DNA from: Halostella limicola
Lineage (GTDB): Archaea; Halobacteriota; Halobacteria; Halobacteriales; Natronoarchaeaceae
Direction: 5' to 3'
Assembly (NCBI RefSeq): GCF_003675875.1
Contig: NZ_ML014752.1
Coordinates: 166,113-230,112, forward strand
Length of the DNA: 64,000 nucleotides
The notes under the pieces were generated by a model that saw only the letters and a program-made list of their open reading frames with translations, was not told the DNA's origin and did not search any database. Both the position numbers and the translations under genes were made by a program. Position 1 is the stretch's first letter; every line of letters begins with the position of its first letter. Shown piece by piece: positions 28,169-36,672 of the stretch.

Positions 28169-28184
28169 TTTAGGCACCCCTAAA
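28169..28184. promoter_or_regulatory. DtxR/IdeR-type operator palindrome overlapping a promoter
   Basis: TTTAGG-CACC-CCTAAA: perfect 6-bp arms with a 4-base spacer, the architecture of the DtxR/IdeR box (TTAGGTTAGCCTAA core). It abuts the TATA-like TTTTATTTT (28162-28170) and lies 24-39 bases before the GTG at 28208. A metal-dependent repressor of the DtxR/SirR/Idr family, known in haloarchaea, would block this promoter. A near twin lies at 62260. Confidence 0.6.
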
Positions 28185-28207
28185 TCGTAGCAAGGAGCGG
28201 ACCCCAC

Positions 28208-29119
28208 GTGGTCGGAAACACCCTACGCGAGATCCGCGAGCGCATCGACGCCCTCCGGGCCGGTGACGGGCGGTTCTACGTCGTCTGTGCGCGTACGGGC
28301 GAACGCCCCGTGCCGATCGCCGACGCGCGCTTCGACAGCAGGGCGACCGCCGTCGAGGCGGCACACGTCGCGAAGGAGTACCGGTCGGCGCTGCGGCGCT
28401 ACGACCCCTCGCTCGCGTTTCGCGACCTCATCGTCTGCGAGGACCAGTGGATCACCGCCGACGACGCCGAGACCGACGCCGATGACCTGCTGTCGTTCTG
28501 CCACGACGTCGCCGGCGTGTTCTTCGAGACGCTGTCGGAGCGGGGGTACGACGAGGTGGAGCGCGCCGTGTTCGACGACTACCTCGACGCCGCCGAGGTC
28601 GTCGACCGCGACGAACTGTGTCTGGAGTTGCTTCGGAGCCTCGTCGACGCGCTCGACGGTCGCCTGACGCCGTCGGAGCAGGCCTCGCTGGTCGCCAGCG
28701 CCGCCGACCGCTTGCCGTCGCCCGACGCCGAGGAGCGGGACGCGTCGATCCTCCGGTCCTCCCCCTCTCGCGACGAGGCCGGGCAGCCGGTCGACGCGAC
28801 GCTGACCCGCCTCAGCGACGTCGACCTGATCGCGGGCTACAGCGTCTCCGCGGCGGGCGGGCACGCGCGGACGCGGAGCGTGACCCTGTCCGAGTACGCG
28901 CTCGCGGAGGACGTCCGCGCGTCGGTCGCGGCGGGCGAGGACCCGGACGCCAGGCTGCCGACGCTTCCGCTCGTGGTCGATCTCCTCCGGCGCGTCCCTA
29001 GCGGGGCGGTCGCGATCGAGGACGCGACCGTCACCGAGGACGGCTGGCGACTCGCGGTGACGACGGGCGCCGAGTCACCGACTGGCCTCGTCAGCGTCGC
29101 CGTCGACGGCGTTGCGTAA
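28208..29119 (+). CDS. Uncharacterised haloarchaeal protein behind an iron-box
   Basis: 303 residues, acidic, soluble. I recognise no enzyme motif. The N-terminal segment LREIRERIDALRAGDGRFYVVCARTG and a central helical part (28-170) are followed by a variable linker and a C-terminal beta-rich part with VVDLLRRVPSGAVAIEDA. The start is GTG 28208 with GGAG 9-12 bases upstream. The promoter carries a DtxR/IdeR-type palindrome, so expression may respond to iron or manganese. It precedes the HisG-like gene by 40 bp on the same strand. The stop codon sits inside a GTTGCG/CGCAAC inverted repeat (29111-29126). Confidence 0.7.
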   Translation: MVGNTLREIRERIDALRAGDGRFYVVCARTGERPVPIADARFDSRATAVEAAHVAKEYRSALRRYDPSLAFRDLIVCEDQWITADDAETDADDLLSFCHDVAGVFFETLSERGYDEVERAVFDDYLDAAEVVDRDELCLELLRSLVDALDGRLTPSEQASLVASAADRLPSPDAEERDASILRSSPSRDEAGQPVDATLTRLSDVDLIAGYSVSAAGGHARTRSVTLSEYALAEDVRASVAAGEDPDARLPTLPLVVDLLRRVPSGAVAIEDATVTEDGWRLAVTTGAESPTGLVSVAVDGVA

Positions 29120-29159
29120 AGCGCAACGGGTTTACTGGCCCGGGGCATGAACTGGGACA

Positions 29160-30065
29160 ATGACCGAGACGATCCGAGTCGCCGTCCCCAGGAAGGGGCG
29201 CCCGCTGGAGGCGGTGCTCGAACGACTCGCCGACAGGACCGGCGACGCCGCCCTCGCCGACGACATCGTTTCTACGCTCCGCTACGAGAAGGCCATCACG
29301 AAGGGCAACCAGAGCGACGACCGCGACGTCTACGAGCGCCTCGCCGAGTACAGCACCCTCTCCGACCCGTCCGCGCCGGACTACACCCTCCTGCGCGACG
29401 ACCGCGCCGGCATGCCGCGTCGCATCGTCTTCGACAGCGTCACCGTCGAGAGCGACGGCGTCGAGGTCCAGCTCATCGGCCGCGAGGAGCCGTTCCGCGC
29501 GGTCCGTACCCACGAGTTCGCGCTCGGCTTCGACAGCGCCGACCTCGTCCTCGAGGAGGTCGTCGAGCTCCGCGAGGAACCGCTCGCCTCCATCGCCGAC
29601 GTGAACGCCCGCATCAACCCCAAAGACACCGACGTCCGGGTCGTCACCGGCCTCGGCGACACCGTCTACCACACGCTGATGGCCACACCCGAGACGCTGC
29701 GGACCGGGCCGTCGGCGGATCTGACGAGGGAGTTCGTCGCCGACTACGACGGGCGGCTCTGCATCTCGCCGCGGTACGAGCGCCTCGTTCAGGCCGTCCT
29801 CGGGACGGGCGCGACCGACGACCTGACCTTCTGCTATCCCGACGAGGGCCGAGAGGAGGAAGCCGCCGTCGCGGACGTCGGGCTCGGCGTCTACCTCACG
29901 ATGACCGGGTCTACCGCCCGAGAACACGGGCTCGAACTCGGAGAGCAGCTGTTCCCCAGCGAGACGGTGCTGATGGAGAACGTCGTCGAGATGACCGACG
30001 ACGCCGACGTCGTCAAAAACCTGTTCGCCGAACAGGAGTTCGAGACCGAACTCGCCGTTCAGTAG
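29160..30065 (+). CDS. Divergent HisG-like protein
   Basis: 301 residues. It starts like ATP phosphoribosyltransferase (IRVAVPRKGRPLEAVLERL) and has the family-type PRPP-loop region near residue 250 (TMTGSTAREHGLELGEQLF). The middle differs strongly from HisG: about 60 extra residues and no recognisable active-site stretch between 50 and 130. It may be a paralogue with the periplasmic-binding-like HisG fold but another ligand, or a highly diverged HisG. It lies behind the 28208 gene and overlaps the stop of the convergent FG-GAP gene by 7 bp. Assignment beyond fold level is uncertain. Confidence 0.5.
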   Translation: MTETIRVAVPRKGRPLEAVLERLADRTGDAALADDIVSTLRYEKAITKGNQSDDRDVYERLAEYSTLSDPSAPDYTLLRDDRAGMPRRIVFDSVTVESDGVEVQLIGREEPFRAVRTHEFALGFDSADLVLEEVVELREEPLASIADVNARINPKDTDVRVVTGLGDTVYHTLMATPETLRTGPSADLTREFVADYDGRLCISPRYERLVQAVLGTGATDDLTFCYPDEGREEEAAVADVGLGVYLTMTGSTAREHGLELGEQLFPSETVLMENVVEMTDDADVVKNLFAEQEFETELAVQ

Positions 30066-33000
30066 TCCGCGGTCGTCGAGTTCTCTCCGTCGTCAGCGGT
30101 CGAGTTCTCCACGGTTCCGTCGTCTTCTGGGACTGATTCGTTCCCCTCTCCGGGTTCGTCGACGCCGGCCGCCTCGTCGGCGGCCTCGTCGTCCATCCCG
30201 TCGTCGCCGGCGTTCCCTTCGACTGTCAGCCGGTAGTCCTCGAACCCGTCGAAGCTGCCCGGTTCGCTCGCTCCAGTGACCCGCACGTAGTAGGTGCCGG
30301 AGTCGAATATCTCCACCACCTGCTCGGCGGTGTACCGGTGCTCGATGCCCTTCTCGGTCACGCCGGGGCCGCTCGTGGCGGTCGGGATCACCTTGTCGCC
30401 GCTCTCGTCGTACACCTCGACGCGGACGTTGTTTCCGAGTTCGGTGTCGCTGTCCGTGAGTTCGACCGCGGCGCGGTACGTCTGTCCCTCCGAGAACTCG
30501 ACGGCGTACCAGTCCTCGTCGTCCTCGACCAGCGTCGCGTCGAGGGAGTCGCCCGGCGAGACGGACGCGGCGGACGCGCGGTCGTCGTTCCCCTCTTGGG
30601 CGTCGTCGCCGCTCGTCGAGACGCGGAACCGGTACTGGCCGAGCACGTCGTAGCCCGGCGCGGTCGCCTCGACGTAGTACGTCCCCGACGCGTCGGCCAC
30701 GCCGCCGATCGCGCGGGCGTCGCTCATCGGGGCCCCCTGTGCTATCTGTTCGCCGTCCGGACCGTAGAGCGTGTACTGGACGTCGCCCGTGCCGCCGGGG
30801 AGCGTCAGGCGGATGGCCTCGCCGCCCTCGACCTCGAACTCGAACCGGCGCGTCTCGGCGTCTGTCTCCTCGCCGCTGACGGTCGTCCCCGTCTCGATGC
30901 TCGTCGTCGGCGCCTCCGACTCCGTCTCGTTGTCGGACTCGAACTGGCCGACGACCGCGCTCTCGTTGGACTTGGCGTCGTCGTCGGTCTCCGTTCCGTT
31001 CTCGGCGAGTCCGTCCGACTCGTTGCCCGTTTCGTTGGTCACGTTGTCGGCGTCGTCCGTCTCGTTTTCACCGTCAGTATCGTCACTGTCGTCCGTCTGG
31101 TTTTCGTCGTCGGACTCGTCGTCGCTCGTCTCGTTTTCGCCGTCAGTCCCGTCCGGTCCGTCGTCGGTCTCCGTTCCGTTCGGGTCATCGGTGTCCGTCT
31201 CGTTCGTCCGATCGTCGCCGTTCGTCTCGTTCGGTTCCTCGTCGGTACCGTCGTCGGTCTCGTTCCCGACGATGTCGTCCGCCTCGTCGTCGGTGTCGTC
31301 CATATCGTTCGAGTCGTTCGTCCGGTCGTCGCCGGACTCGTCGGTGTCGTTCTCGCCGTCCCCCTCGTCGGGGCGTTCCGGCGGGTCGTCGTGCGTCGGG
31401 AGCGGCGTGTCGTCCTCGTCGTCCTCCCGCTCTTCCGTCGTTTCCGCGTCCTCGTCTTCCTCGGCATCCTCATCTGCGCGCTCGTCGTCGCGAGGCTCTT
31501 CCCCGGTGTCGATGGGTTCGTCGCCAGTCGCGTCGTCCGTCGGACAGACGCCGCCGACGAGATACGCCGTCCCGCTATCGTTCGCGTTCGAATCGCTGTA
31601 CGGTGCGCCGACGAGTAGCGCTTGGGCGCCCTCGCCGGAGAGGTTCGTCGCGCCGGCGAGCGAGAAGCCCGCGCCGTCGCCGCGCGCTTCGCCGGTGAGC
31701 GTCGCGGTGGCGTCGGCCAGCGAGGCGGTACCGGTCGCGTCGGCCCCGACGACGTGAGCCGCGCCCGTCGCCTCGTCGGTGCCGGGTGCGCCGACGAAGA
31801 CGCGCCCGTCGCAGGGGCCGCCGCCGACGGCGAAGCCGGCGAGGTCGTCCTCGGCCGCGCCGTTCAGGGTCAGGTTCGCGTCGGCGAGGCTCGTCTGGTC
31901 GGCCAGATCGCCGCCGTGGAGGACGTAAGCGGCTCCCGCGTCGTCCGCCGCCGCGTCGCTGTACGGCGCACCGACGATCACGTCGGCGTGTCCGTCGCCG
32001 TTCACGTCGCCGGCGCCGTCGACCGCGTAGCCCGCGTTGTCGTCGTCGCCGGCTCCGACGAGTTTGGCGTCCGCGTCGGCCAGCGACCCGTCGGACTCGC
32101 GCACCTCGTTGCTTCCGTAGATGACGTAAGCAGCCCCGGCGTCGCTCGCGCCGGTGTCGTTGCCGTATGCGCCGACGATCACGTCGCGCAGTCCGTCGCC
32201 GTTCACGTCGCCCGCGTCGGCAACCGACCAGCCCGCGCGGTCGCCGTAGCCCTCACCGGCGTACTTCGTGCCGACGTCCGACAAGGACAGCGCGTCAGCG
32301 CCGTTCGAGTCGAGGTCGCCGCCCGGGAGGACGTAGGCGGCGCCGGCAGTCCGGTTGACGCTGTCGTTGTACGGCGCGCCGACGACCAGGTCCGAGCCGG
32401 CCCCGGTCGTGTCGTTCACGACGTCGACGGCGTAGCCTGCGTGGTCGCCCCACCCTTCGCCTTCGAGCGTCAGGCCCTCGTCGCCGAGAGTGACCGTCTC
32501 GTTGAGGTCGTCGCCACCGGGGACGACGTACACCGCGCCCGCGTAGCGATCGCTGCTGTTCGCGTGGGGCGCGCCGATGACCACGTCTGCGTACCCGTCG
32601 CCGTCGACGTCGCCGCCGGCGACCGAGACGCCGGCTCTGTCGGCGCGCTCCGACCCCTCGAACGTCACGTCCGCGTCGGAGACGTCGAACTCCCTGTCCT
32701 CGACGGGACCGTAGAAGAGGTACGCGGAGCCGCTCCCGGAGCTCTCGTCGTGTCGCCGCGGCGCGCCGACGAGGAAGTCGGTTTCCCCGTCGCCGTTCAC
32801 GTCGCCGGCTTCGGCCACCGACCAGCCCGCGGTGTCGTTCTCGTCCGCGCCCGCGTACGACGCGTTCGCGGTGGAGAGGTTCCGCTCGTCGTCGGTTTCC
32901 TGTACGCCCGCTGCTTGGCCGTCGAACTCGACCGTCGCCGTCGCCACGTCGCCGACACCGATGCCGGCGACGGCGATACTACCGGCGACCAGTAACGCTA

Positions 33001-33073
33001 TCGCCGCGATTCCGGCGCGAAGCCATCTGTCTGTCTGGGGACCCATATCCGCCCGCATCCGGGGAGGGGCCAT
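30059..33073 (-). CDS. Seven-bladed FG-GAP (integrin-type) surface protein with PPC-like domains
   Basis: 1004 residues. An N-terminal hydrophobic helix (WLRAGIAAIALLVAGSIAVAG) acts as signal or anchor. Seven FG-GAP blades follow, each ending in V-G-A-P-like residues; four have the calcium loop DVNGDG or DVDGDG and blades 3, 6 and 7 have degenerate loops. Seven is the number needed to close an integrin-alpha propeller. A long Asn/Glu/Asp/Thr-rich linker with many N-x-T sites (about 500-720) leads to two beta-sandwich domains like bacterial pre-peptidase C-terminal domains (YTLYGPDGEQI, YRAAVELTDSDTEL). It is probably exported and N-glycosylated. ATG 33073 is chosen; 33058 and 33046 are alternatives. 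Confidence 0.8.
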   Translation of the reverse strand: MAPPRMRADMGPQTDRWLRAGIAAIALLVAGSIAVAGIGVGDVATATVEFDGQAAGVQETDDERNLSTANASYAGADENDTAGWSVAEAGDVNGDGETDFLVGAPRRHDESSGSGSAYLFYGPVEDREFDVSDADVTFEGSERADRAGVSVAGGDVDGDGYADVVIGAPHANSSDRYAGAVYVVPGGDDLNETVTLGDEGLTLEGEGWGDHAGYAVDVVNDTTGAGSDLVVGAPYNDSVNRTAGAAYVLPGGDLDSNGADALSLSDVGTKYAGEGYGDRAGWSVADAGDVNGDGLRDVIVGAYGNDTGASDAGAAYVIYGSNEVRESDGSLADADAKLVGAGDDDNAGYAVDGAGDVNGDGHADVIVGAPYSDAAADDAGAAYVLHGGDLADQTSLADANLTLNGAAEDDLAGFAVGGGPCDGRVFVGAPGTDEATGAAHVVGADATGTASLADATATLTGEARGDGAGFSLAGATNLSGEGAQALLVGAPYSDSNANDSGTAYLVGGVCPTDDATGDEPIDTGEEPRDDERADEDAEEDEDAETTEEREDDEDDTPLPTHDDPPERPDEGDGENDTDESGDDRTNDSNDMDDTDDEADDIVGNETDDGTDEEPNETNGDDRTNETDTDDPNGTETDDGPDGTDGENETSDDESDDENQTDDSDDTDGENETDDADNVTNETGNESDGLAENGTETDDDAKSNESAVVGQFESDNETESEAPTTSIETGTTVSGEETDAETRRFEFEVEGGEAIRLTLPGGTGDVQYTLYGPDGEQIAQGAPMSDARAIGGVADASGTYYVEATAPGYDVLGQYRFRVSTSGDDAQEGNDDRASAASVSPGDSLDATLVEDDEDWYAVEFSEGQTYRAAVELTDSDTELGNNVRVEVYDESGDKVIPTATSGPGVTEKGIEHRYTAEQVVEIFDSGTYYVRVTGASEPGSFDGFEDYRLTVEGNAGDDGMDDEAADEAAGVDEPGEGNESVPEDDGTVENSTADDGENSTTADY

Positions 33074-33491
33074 TGTAATTAGTCGCTTGCTCGCCACAAT
33101 CGCCGCTATATCCCGGTGCCAGCGGCGGGAACTATCTCGTTGCAGCACCTTCAGCATCGCCAACCGTTCGCCCGGCGCGAACGAGAGAGCGTTTCTGGCG
33201 TCGGTCTGGGAGGGTCTGTGACGCCACTCTCAGTACGCTGTGAAGTAACGCGTCGATACCTCAGAGATCCGGTAACTGCCGTTCTCCAGTTCGGAGTGCA
33301 CAGTCTAGAGATATCACCCGATTCAGGGGTCGTACGTCGTTAATTCGAAACTACTGACGGTATCGATTACGGATTCTGGCATCTTCTACCCCATTGAACC
33401 CGATCGCTTCGGGATTGGACCGCGCTCATCGCGTCCCTCTCCTCTCCGATAGTACCGAGGGTCGCCGGTCACGGACGTAGCCGGGGAAGGG

Positions 33492-33514
33492 CTCCAGTCG
33501 GCCACGGACTGGAG
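33492..33514. repeat. 8-bp inverted repeat in the gene desert
   Basis: CTCCAGTC (33492-33499), 7-base loop, GACTGGAG (33507-33514). A third copy of CTCCAG follows at 33523. It could be a hairpin in RNA. Confidence 0.5.
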
Positions 33515-33877
33515 GCCAACGACTCCAGATGGAGACTTTCCCGGGAAGCGGACGGACTGGAACGTGTTCCGTCAACCACCGAGCCGGCAACTCACGTAGC
33601 AGCCCGACCGTGTAGCCGACCCGAAAGGAGATTCCCTGAACGCTGCCGACATCACCTCTGGAAGAGCCGCTACGCGTGTCCGCGCCGAGAACGAGAACGT
33701 CGATCCGGATAACCGCCACTAGTCTTCCGACAGCAACTCTCGCGATCCAATACCCAGTCGACCTAATCGTGGAAGCCCCGGCAGTAGCACGTCGCTTCGG
33801 GTGAAAGCGCTCTCCGATCCGGGCCGGTCCTCACGTGGCAAAGCAGCCTAAATCGGTATAGCGACATATGATTTACC

Positions 33878-33893
33878 CGGTCGATTTCGACCG
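33878..33893. promoter_or_regulatory. Perfect palindrome CGGTCGA-TT-TCGACCG
   Basis: Seven-base arms with two bases between, just downstream of an AT-rich TATA-like sequence (GGTATAGCGACATATG, 33855-33870). The pairing of a TATA-like motif with a compact palindrome looks like a promoter-operator, but no gene follows. Confidence 0.4.
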
Positions 33894-33959
33894 TTGATAA
33901 AGTGTCCGGGCTCGGATGTCGACAGGCCGACAATGGGACACAGCGGTGGGAATCCCCGT

Positions 33960-33977
33960 GCGACCCCTAAGGGGCGC
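33960..33977. repeat. Small GC hairpin
   Basis: GCG-A-CCCC, loop TAA, GGGG-CGC: seven pairs with one bulged A. It lies about 0.9 kb from the stronger hairpin at 34867. Confidence 0.4.
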
Positions 33978-34866
33978 AGTAGTGTTACACGGAATCCGAC
34001 GAGAGGGCATCTCGACGCGACGGGCACAGGGAGATTGTTCGACCAGGCGACCCCTCGCAGTCTCGTCCGTCAACGTCGCATTCGAGAGTTATAACGACGA
34101 CAACGACCGGGATCCGACCGTCGCGAAACGGACCATCGCTGTGGCCGCCCGGATCTTCGGGGGAACGAATTCCCAATACGGTGACTGGGATCCCGTCCGC
34201 CTCGTCCGATCAGCTACGAACCGGGGTCCTGACCGTCGCAGGGCGCTCTGTGCCGCCGCTTGCGAGCGCTCACAGGCGACCCGAGCAGTAGTCGTCATCA
34301 GTTCTCACCGCCACGGAATAGGGAGGCGGTTGCAGAGAACGACGAACGTGGAGAATGAGTGCCGGGAGACAGTACGCCAAGCCGCCATCCCACCGCCGCG
34401 GCTGAAGGATCGAGGTCGCTCGCGTCCGGATCGCGATCGGTCGTCCGTCGAACGAATACGCGGTCGATGAATCGACAGGGACTGTACCGAGAACGACCCC
34501 GCCAATCTCGGGCGGGCACACCGTGGCGGGAACGAGTGACATTGGCGACGACCGGGGAAGAACCCCGACGACAGTACGGGACGCCACTCGGCCTTCCGAA
34601 ACGGTTCTTGCAGCTGCGGTGGCCGTTCCCGATCTATCAGGACGGCACCACGTCGTTCGCTCCTTGCCGACGAGGCAGGATCGGTGCCACGCCGAGCGAC
34701 GCACGTTCGCGATCGCGTCGACGGCCGACCGCGTACGATCCTCTCGATCCGACAAACGATCTGTGAGTGCGCAACTACTCCGCCGTCGACGAGCGCCGAT
34801 CGACACCGCGCAGCGAGGGATCTGTTGGTGCTGGCGCGACACATATCGGGGAAATAGAACCCGATC

Positions 34867-34900
34867 TTCGGGCCGCAACCCCAAGGGTTGGAGGCCCGAA
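34867..34900. repeat. Strong nested hairpin
   Basis: Outer stem TTCGGGCC (34867-34874) with GGCCCGAA (34893-34900), inner stem CAACCC (34876-34881) with GGGTTG (34885-34890), loop CAA, and a 1/2-base internal loop. Fourteen pairs in 34 bases. It resembles in style the subterminal hairpins of IS200/IS605-family elements, but no transposase gene is present. Confidence 0.6.
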
Positions 34901-35194
34901 AACACCGCCCCAGATCGGGAGCTCATCCGGCACTATCTGACAAAAATCTATTAAATTATGGCGACGCAGCGATCGTCTCGTCCCTGCGACTGAGATCCGG
35001 CCATCGTCAGGAATACCGCACAGATTGGCCGGCTAATTTTATCTGTGTCTGTAGCACCAGTGTATCTAATATTGAGGCTATATTCGAGGATCAGTGGCCG
35101 AATAAGCCAGAATTAGAGGACCATAATCGAGGATAAACTCTCTTATTTGTGCCCGTGGGACAGATTGAAGAGGGTGGCTCGAGTGCGACGGAAC

Positions 35195-35620
35195 ATGGCG
35201 AGCGAGGGAGACGAGACCGAGCGGACCGTCGTCAAAACGTACGTTCCCCGATACCAAAAGGAGATCTGGACCGACCAGGCCGACGAACTCGGCATGAGCC
35301 AGAGCGAGTTCGTCCGGACGATGGTCCAGGCCGGCCGCCGCGGGTTCGACGGCGGAGGCGCGTCCGAACGCTCCGACCCCCAGGGCCCGAACGCCGAAGA
35401 CGGCGATCCAGCCGGTTCCGACGGTGGGGACGGCGACGGCCTCGACGATCGCGTCCTCTCGGTGCTCGACGGCGAGGAGTACCTCGACTGGGAGTCGCTG
35501 GTCGAGTCGCTCACCGGCGACATCGAGAGCCGCCTAGAGGACGCCCTGCAACAGCTTCAGTCCCGCGACGAGGTGCGCTACAGCGGCCGGCACGGCGGGT
35601 ACACCCGGGTGGACGGATGA
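35195..35620 (+). CDS. DUF5805-like ribbon-helix-helix protein coupled to the integrase
   Basis: 141 residues. The N-terminal part (ERTVVKTYVPRYQKEIWTDQ, then a helix with MSQSEFVRTMVQAGRRGF) looks like a ribbon-helix-helix unit. The middle is acidic and Gly-rich, and residues about 95-141 look like a small winged-helix (YLDWESLVESLTGDIES, DALQQLQSRDEVRYSGRHGG). Such proteins are commonly encoded directly before a chromosomal tyrosine recombinase in haloarchaea. Its stop overlaps the integrase start (ATGA at 35617-35620), so the two are translated together and it may be a directionality or DNA-bending partner (inference). ATG 35195 fits a TATA-like box about 50 bases upstream. Confidence 0.75.
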   Translation: MASEGDETERTVVKTYVPRYQKEIWTDQADELGMSQSEFVRTMVQAGRRGFDGGGASERSDPQGPNAEDGDPAGSDGGDGDGLDDRVLSVLDGEEYLDWESLVESLTGDIESRLEDALQQLQSRDEVRYSGRHGGYTRVDG

Positions 35621-36672
35621 GTACGACCGGTCCCGCCGCCGGCGACGTCGACGACCCCGTGGGCTACTTCCTGCAGGACGTGGCGTACCACGGGAAGAGC
35701 GAGCGCACGAGAGACGCCTACGAGCGCGTTCTACGCCGTTTCGAGGCGTTTCTGGGCGACCCCGGCAGCAATCCGTCGGGGACGGCGACGGCGCTCTCGG
35801 AGGCGACGCACAGGGACTGCATGGCCTGGATCCACGAGATCCGCGGCGACGTCGCCGAGAGCACCGTCGCGACGTACGCCTCCTACCTCCACCGGTTCTA
35901 CGCCTACATGACGCAGGTCGGGGCGTTCGAGTCGAACCCGATGGCGCTGGTCGTGGAAGAAATGGACGAGACCATCGACACCGACCCCGCACGGCGCGAT
36001 ATACCGCTTTCCGATATGCGGACCTTCGTCGTGGAGCTCTCGCACCCACTAGAGTGCGCCGTCGTCGTCACGCTCCTGAAGACGGGAATGCGCGTCGGCG
36101 AGCTCTGCAACCTGGACCGCCGCGACGTGCACCTCTCGGAGGTGCCGTTCGACCGCGACGGCGTCGCGGTCAGAGCGCAACTGGCCGAGCGCCCGGATTC
36201 GCTGTACGTCGACGCCGAACCGGCCCGCGGCGCGGTCACCAACGGCGAGGAGCGGACCGCGTCGAACAAGCGCAAGCGGGCGACGGTGATCCCCGTCGAC
36301 GACGAACTCCGGACGGTGCTCGGCCGCTGGCTGGCAGTCAGGCCGGACAGCCACTCGCCCGCCGATCCGTTGTTCACCAGCACGAGCGGCGACTGGGGGA
36401 GCCGACTGACGCCCGACATGGTCCACCACCTCGTCGAGCGCCACGCCCGCGACCGCGGCTGGTACCAGTCGGGCGGGGGCGCGGAGGTGAACGTCACGCC
36501 GCACTACTTCCGGCACTTCTTCACTACACACCTCCGGGACCGGACGGGCGACCGGGGCGTCGTGAAGTACCTGCGCGGCGACGTGGCGCAGGACATCATC
36601 GACACCTACACCCACAACTGGGGCGACAGGGTGCGCGAGACGTACGAGGCGAACGTGTACGATCTGCTGTAG
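35617..36672 (+). CDS. Tyrosine recombinase/integrase (XerC/D-like)
   Basis: 351 residues. An N-terminal SAM-like core-binding domain (about 10-110) precedes the catalytic domain. Catalytic residues of the family are visible: Arg in LLKTGMRVGELCNL (near 157), the H-x-x-R box in TPHYFRHFFTTH (near 295) and the nucleophilic tyrosine near the end (IIDTYTHNWG, about Tyr 331). It is intact and probably active. Because the RHH-integrase pair stands alone, with no cargo genes, att direct repeats or tRNA seen, it may be a chromosomal recombinase rather than part of a mobile island. Confidence 0.88.
   Translation: MSTTGPAAGDVDDPVGYFLQDVAYHGKSERTRDAYERVLRRFEAFLGDPGSNPSGTATALSEATHRDCMAWIHEIRGDVAESTVATYASYLHRFYAYMTQVGAFESNPMALVVEEMDETIDTDPARRDIPLSDMRTFVVELSHPLECAVVVTLLKTGMRVGELCNLDRRDVHLSEVPFDRDGVAVRAQLAERPDSLYVDAEPARGAVTNGEERTASNKRKRATVIPVDDELRTVLGRWLAVRPDSHSPADPLFTSTSGDWGSRLTPDMVHHLVERHARDRGWYQSGGGAEVNVTPHYFRHFFTTHLRDRTGDRGVVKYLRGDVAQDIIDTYTHNWGDRVRETYEANVYDLL

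Larger units (their letters stand above)
33074..35194. other. 2.1-kb gene desert upstream of the integrase pair
   Basis: The only long stretch in the window without a believable gene. All open frames are short, overlap on both strands, and have Arg/Ser-rich composition unlike the acidic proteome. The G+C content looks lower than on either side, especially 34920-35160. It contains several inverted repeats (33492-33514, 33878-33893, 33960-33977, 34867-34900). I could not recognise tRNA, SRP RNA or RNase P RNA. The last 150 bases hold TATA-like CTCTTATTTG (about 35137-35146) for the gene at 35195. Confidence 0.7.

Noticed and set aside
25418-28207. 929-residue minus-strand open frame
   Set aside because: It is the antisense of the acidic coiled-coil gene; composition (Val/Arg/Leu/Gly runs) is the mirror of Asp/Glu codons. 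Only the last ~57 codons look like real (decayed) protein sequence.
32832-33221. 129-residue plus-strand frame
   Set aside because: Antisense to the signal region of the FG-GAP protein; no independent support.
33426-33719. 97-residue minus-strand frame
   Set aside because: Basic, no family resemblance, contains the inverted repeat at 33492; probably chance.
33916-34470. 184-residue plus-strand frame in the gene desert
   Set aside because: Arg/Ser/Thr-rich with no hydrophobic core pattern, overlapped by equally long frames on the other strand, no promoter or motif; unlike the acidic proteome.
34270-34926. 218-residue minus-strand frame in the gene desert, possible decayed transposase
   Set aside because: No DDE, HUH or TnpB motifs visible in any frame and cysteine/arginine-rich composition typical of random GC-rich DNA.
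35195-36672. A complete integrative island around the integrase
   Set aside because: No tRNA, no direct att repeats, no cargo genes and no viral or plasmid genes found on either side; only a recombinase pair and non-coding DNA.
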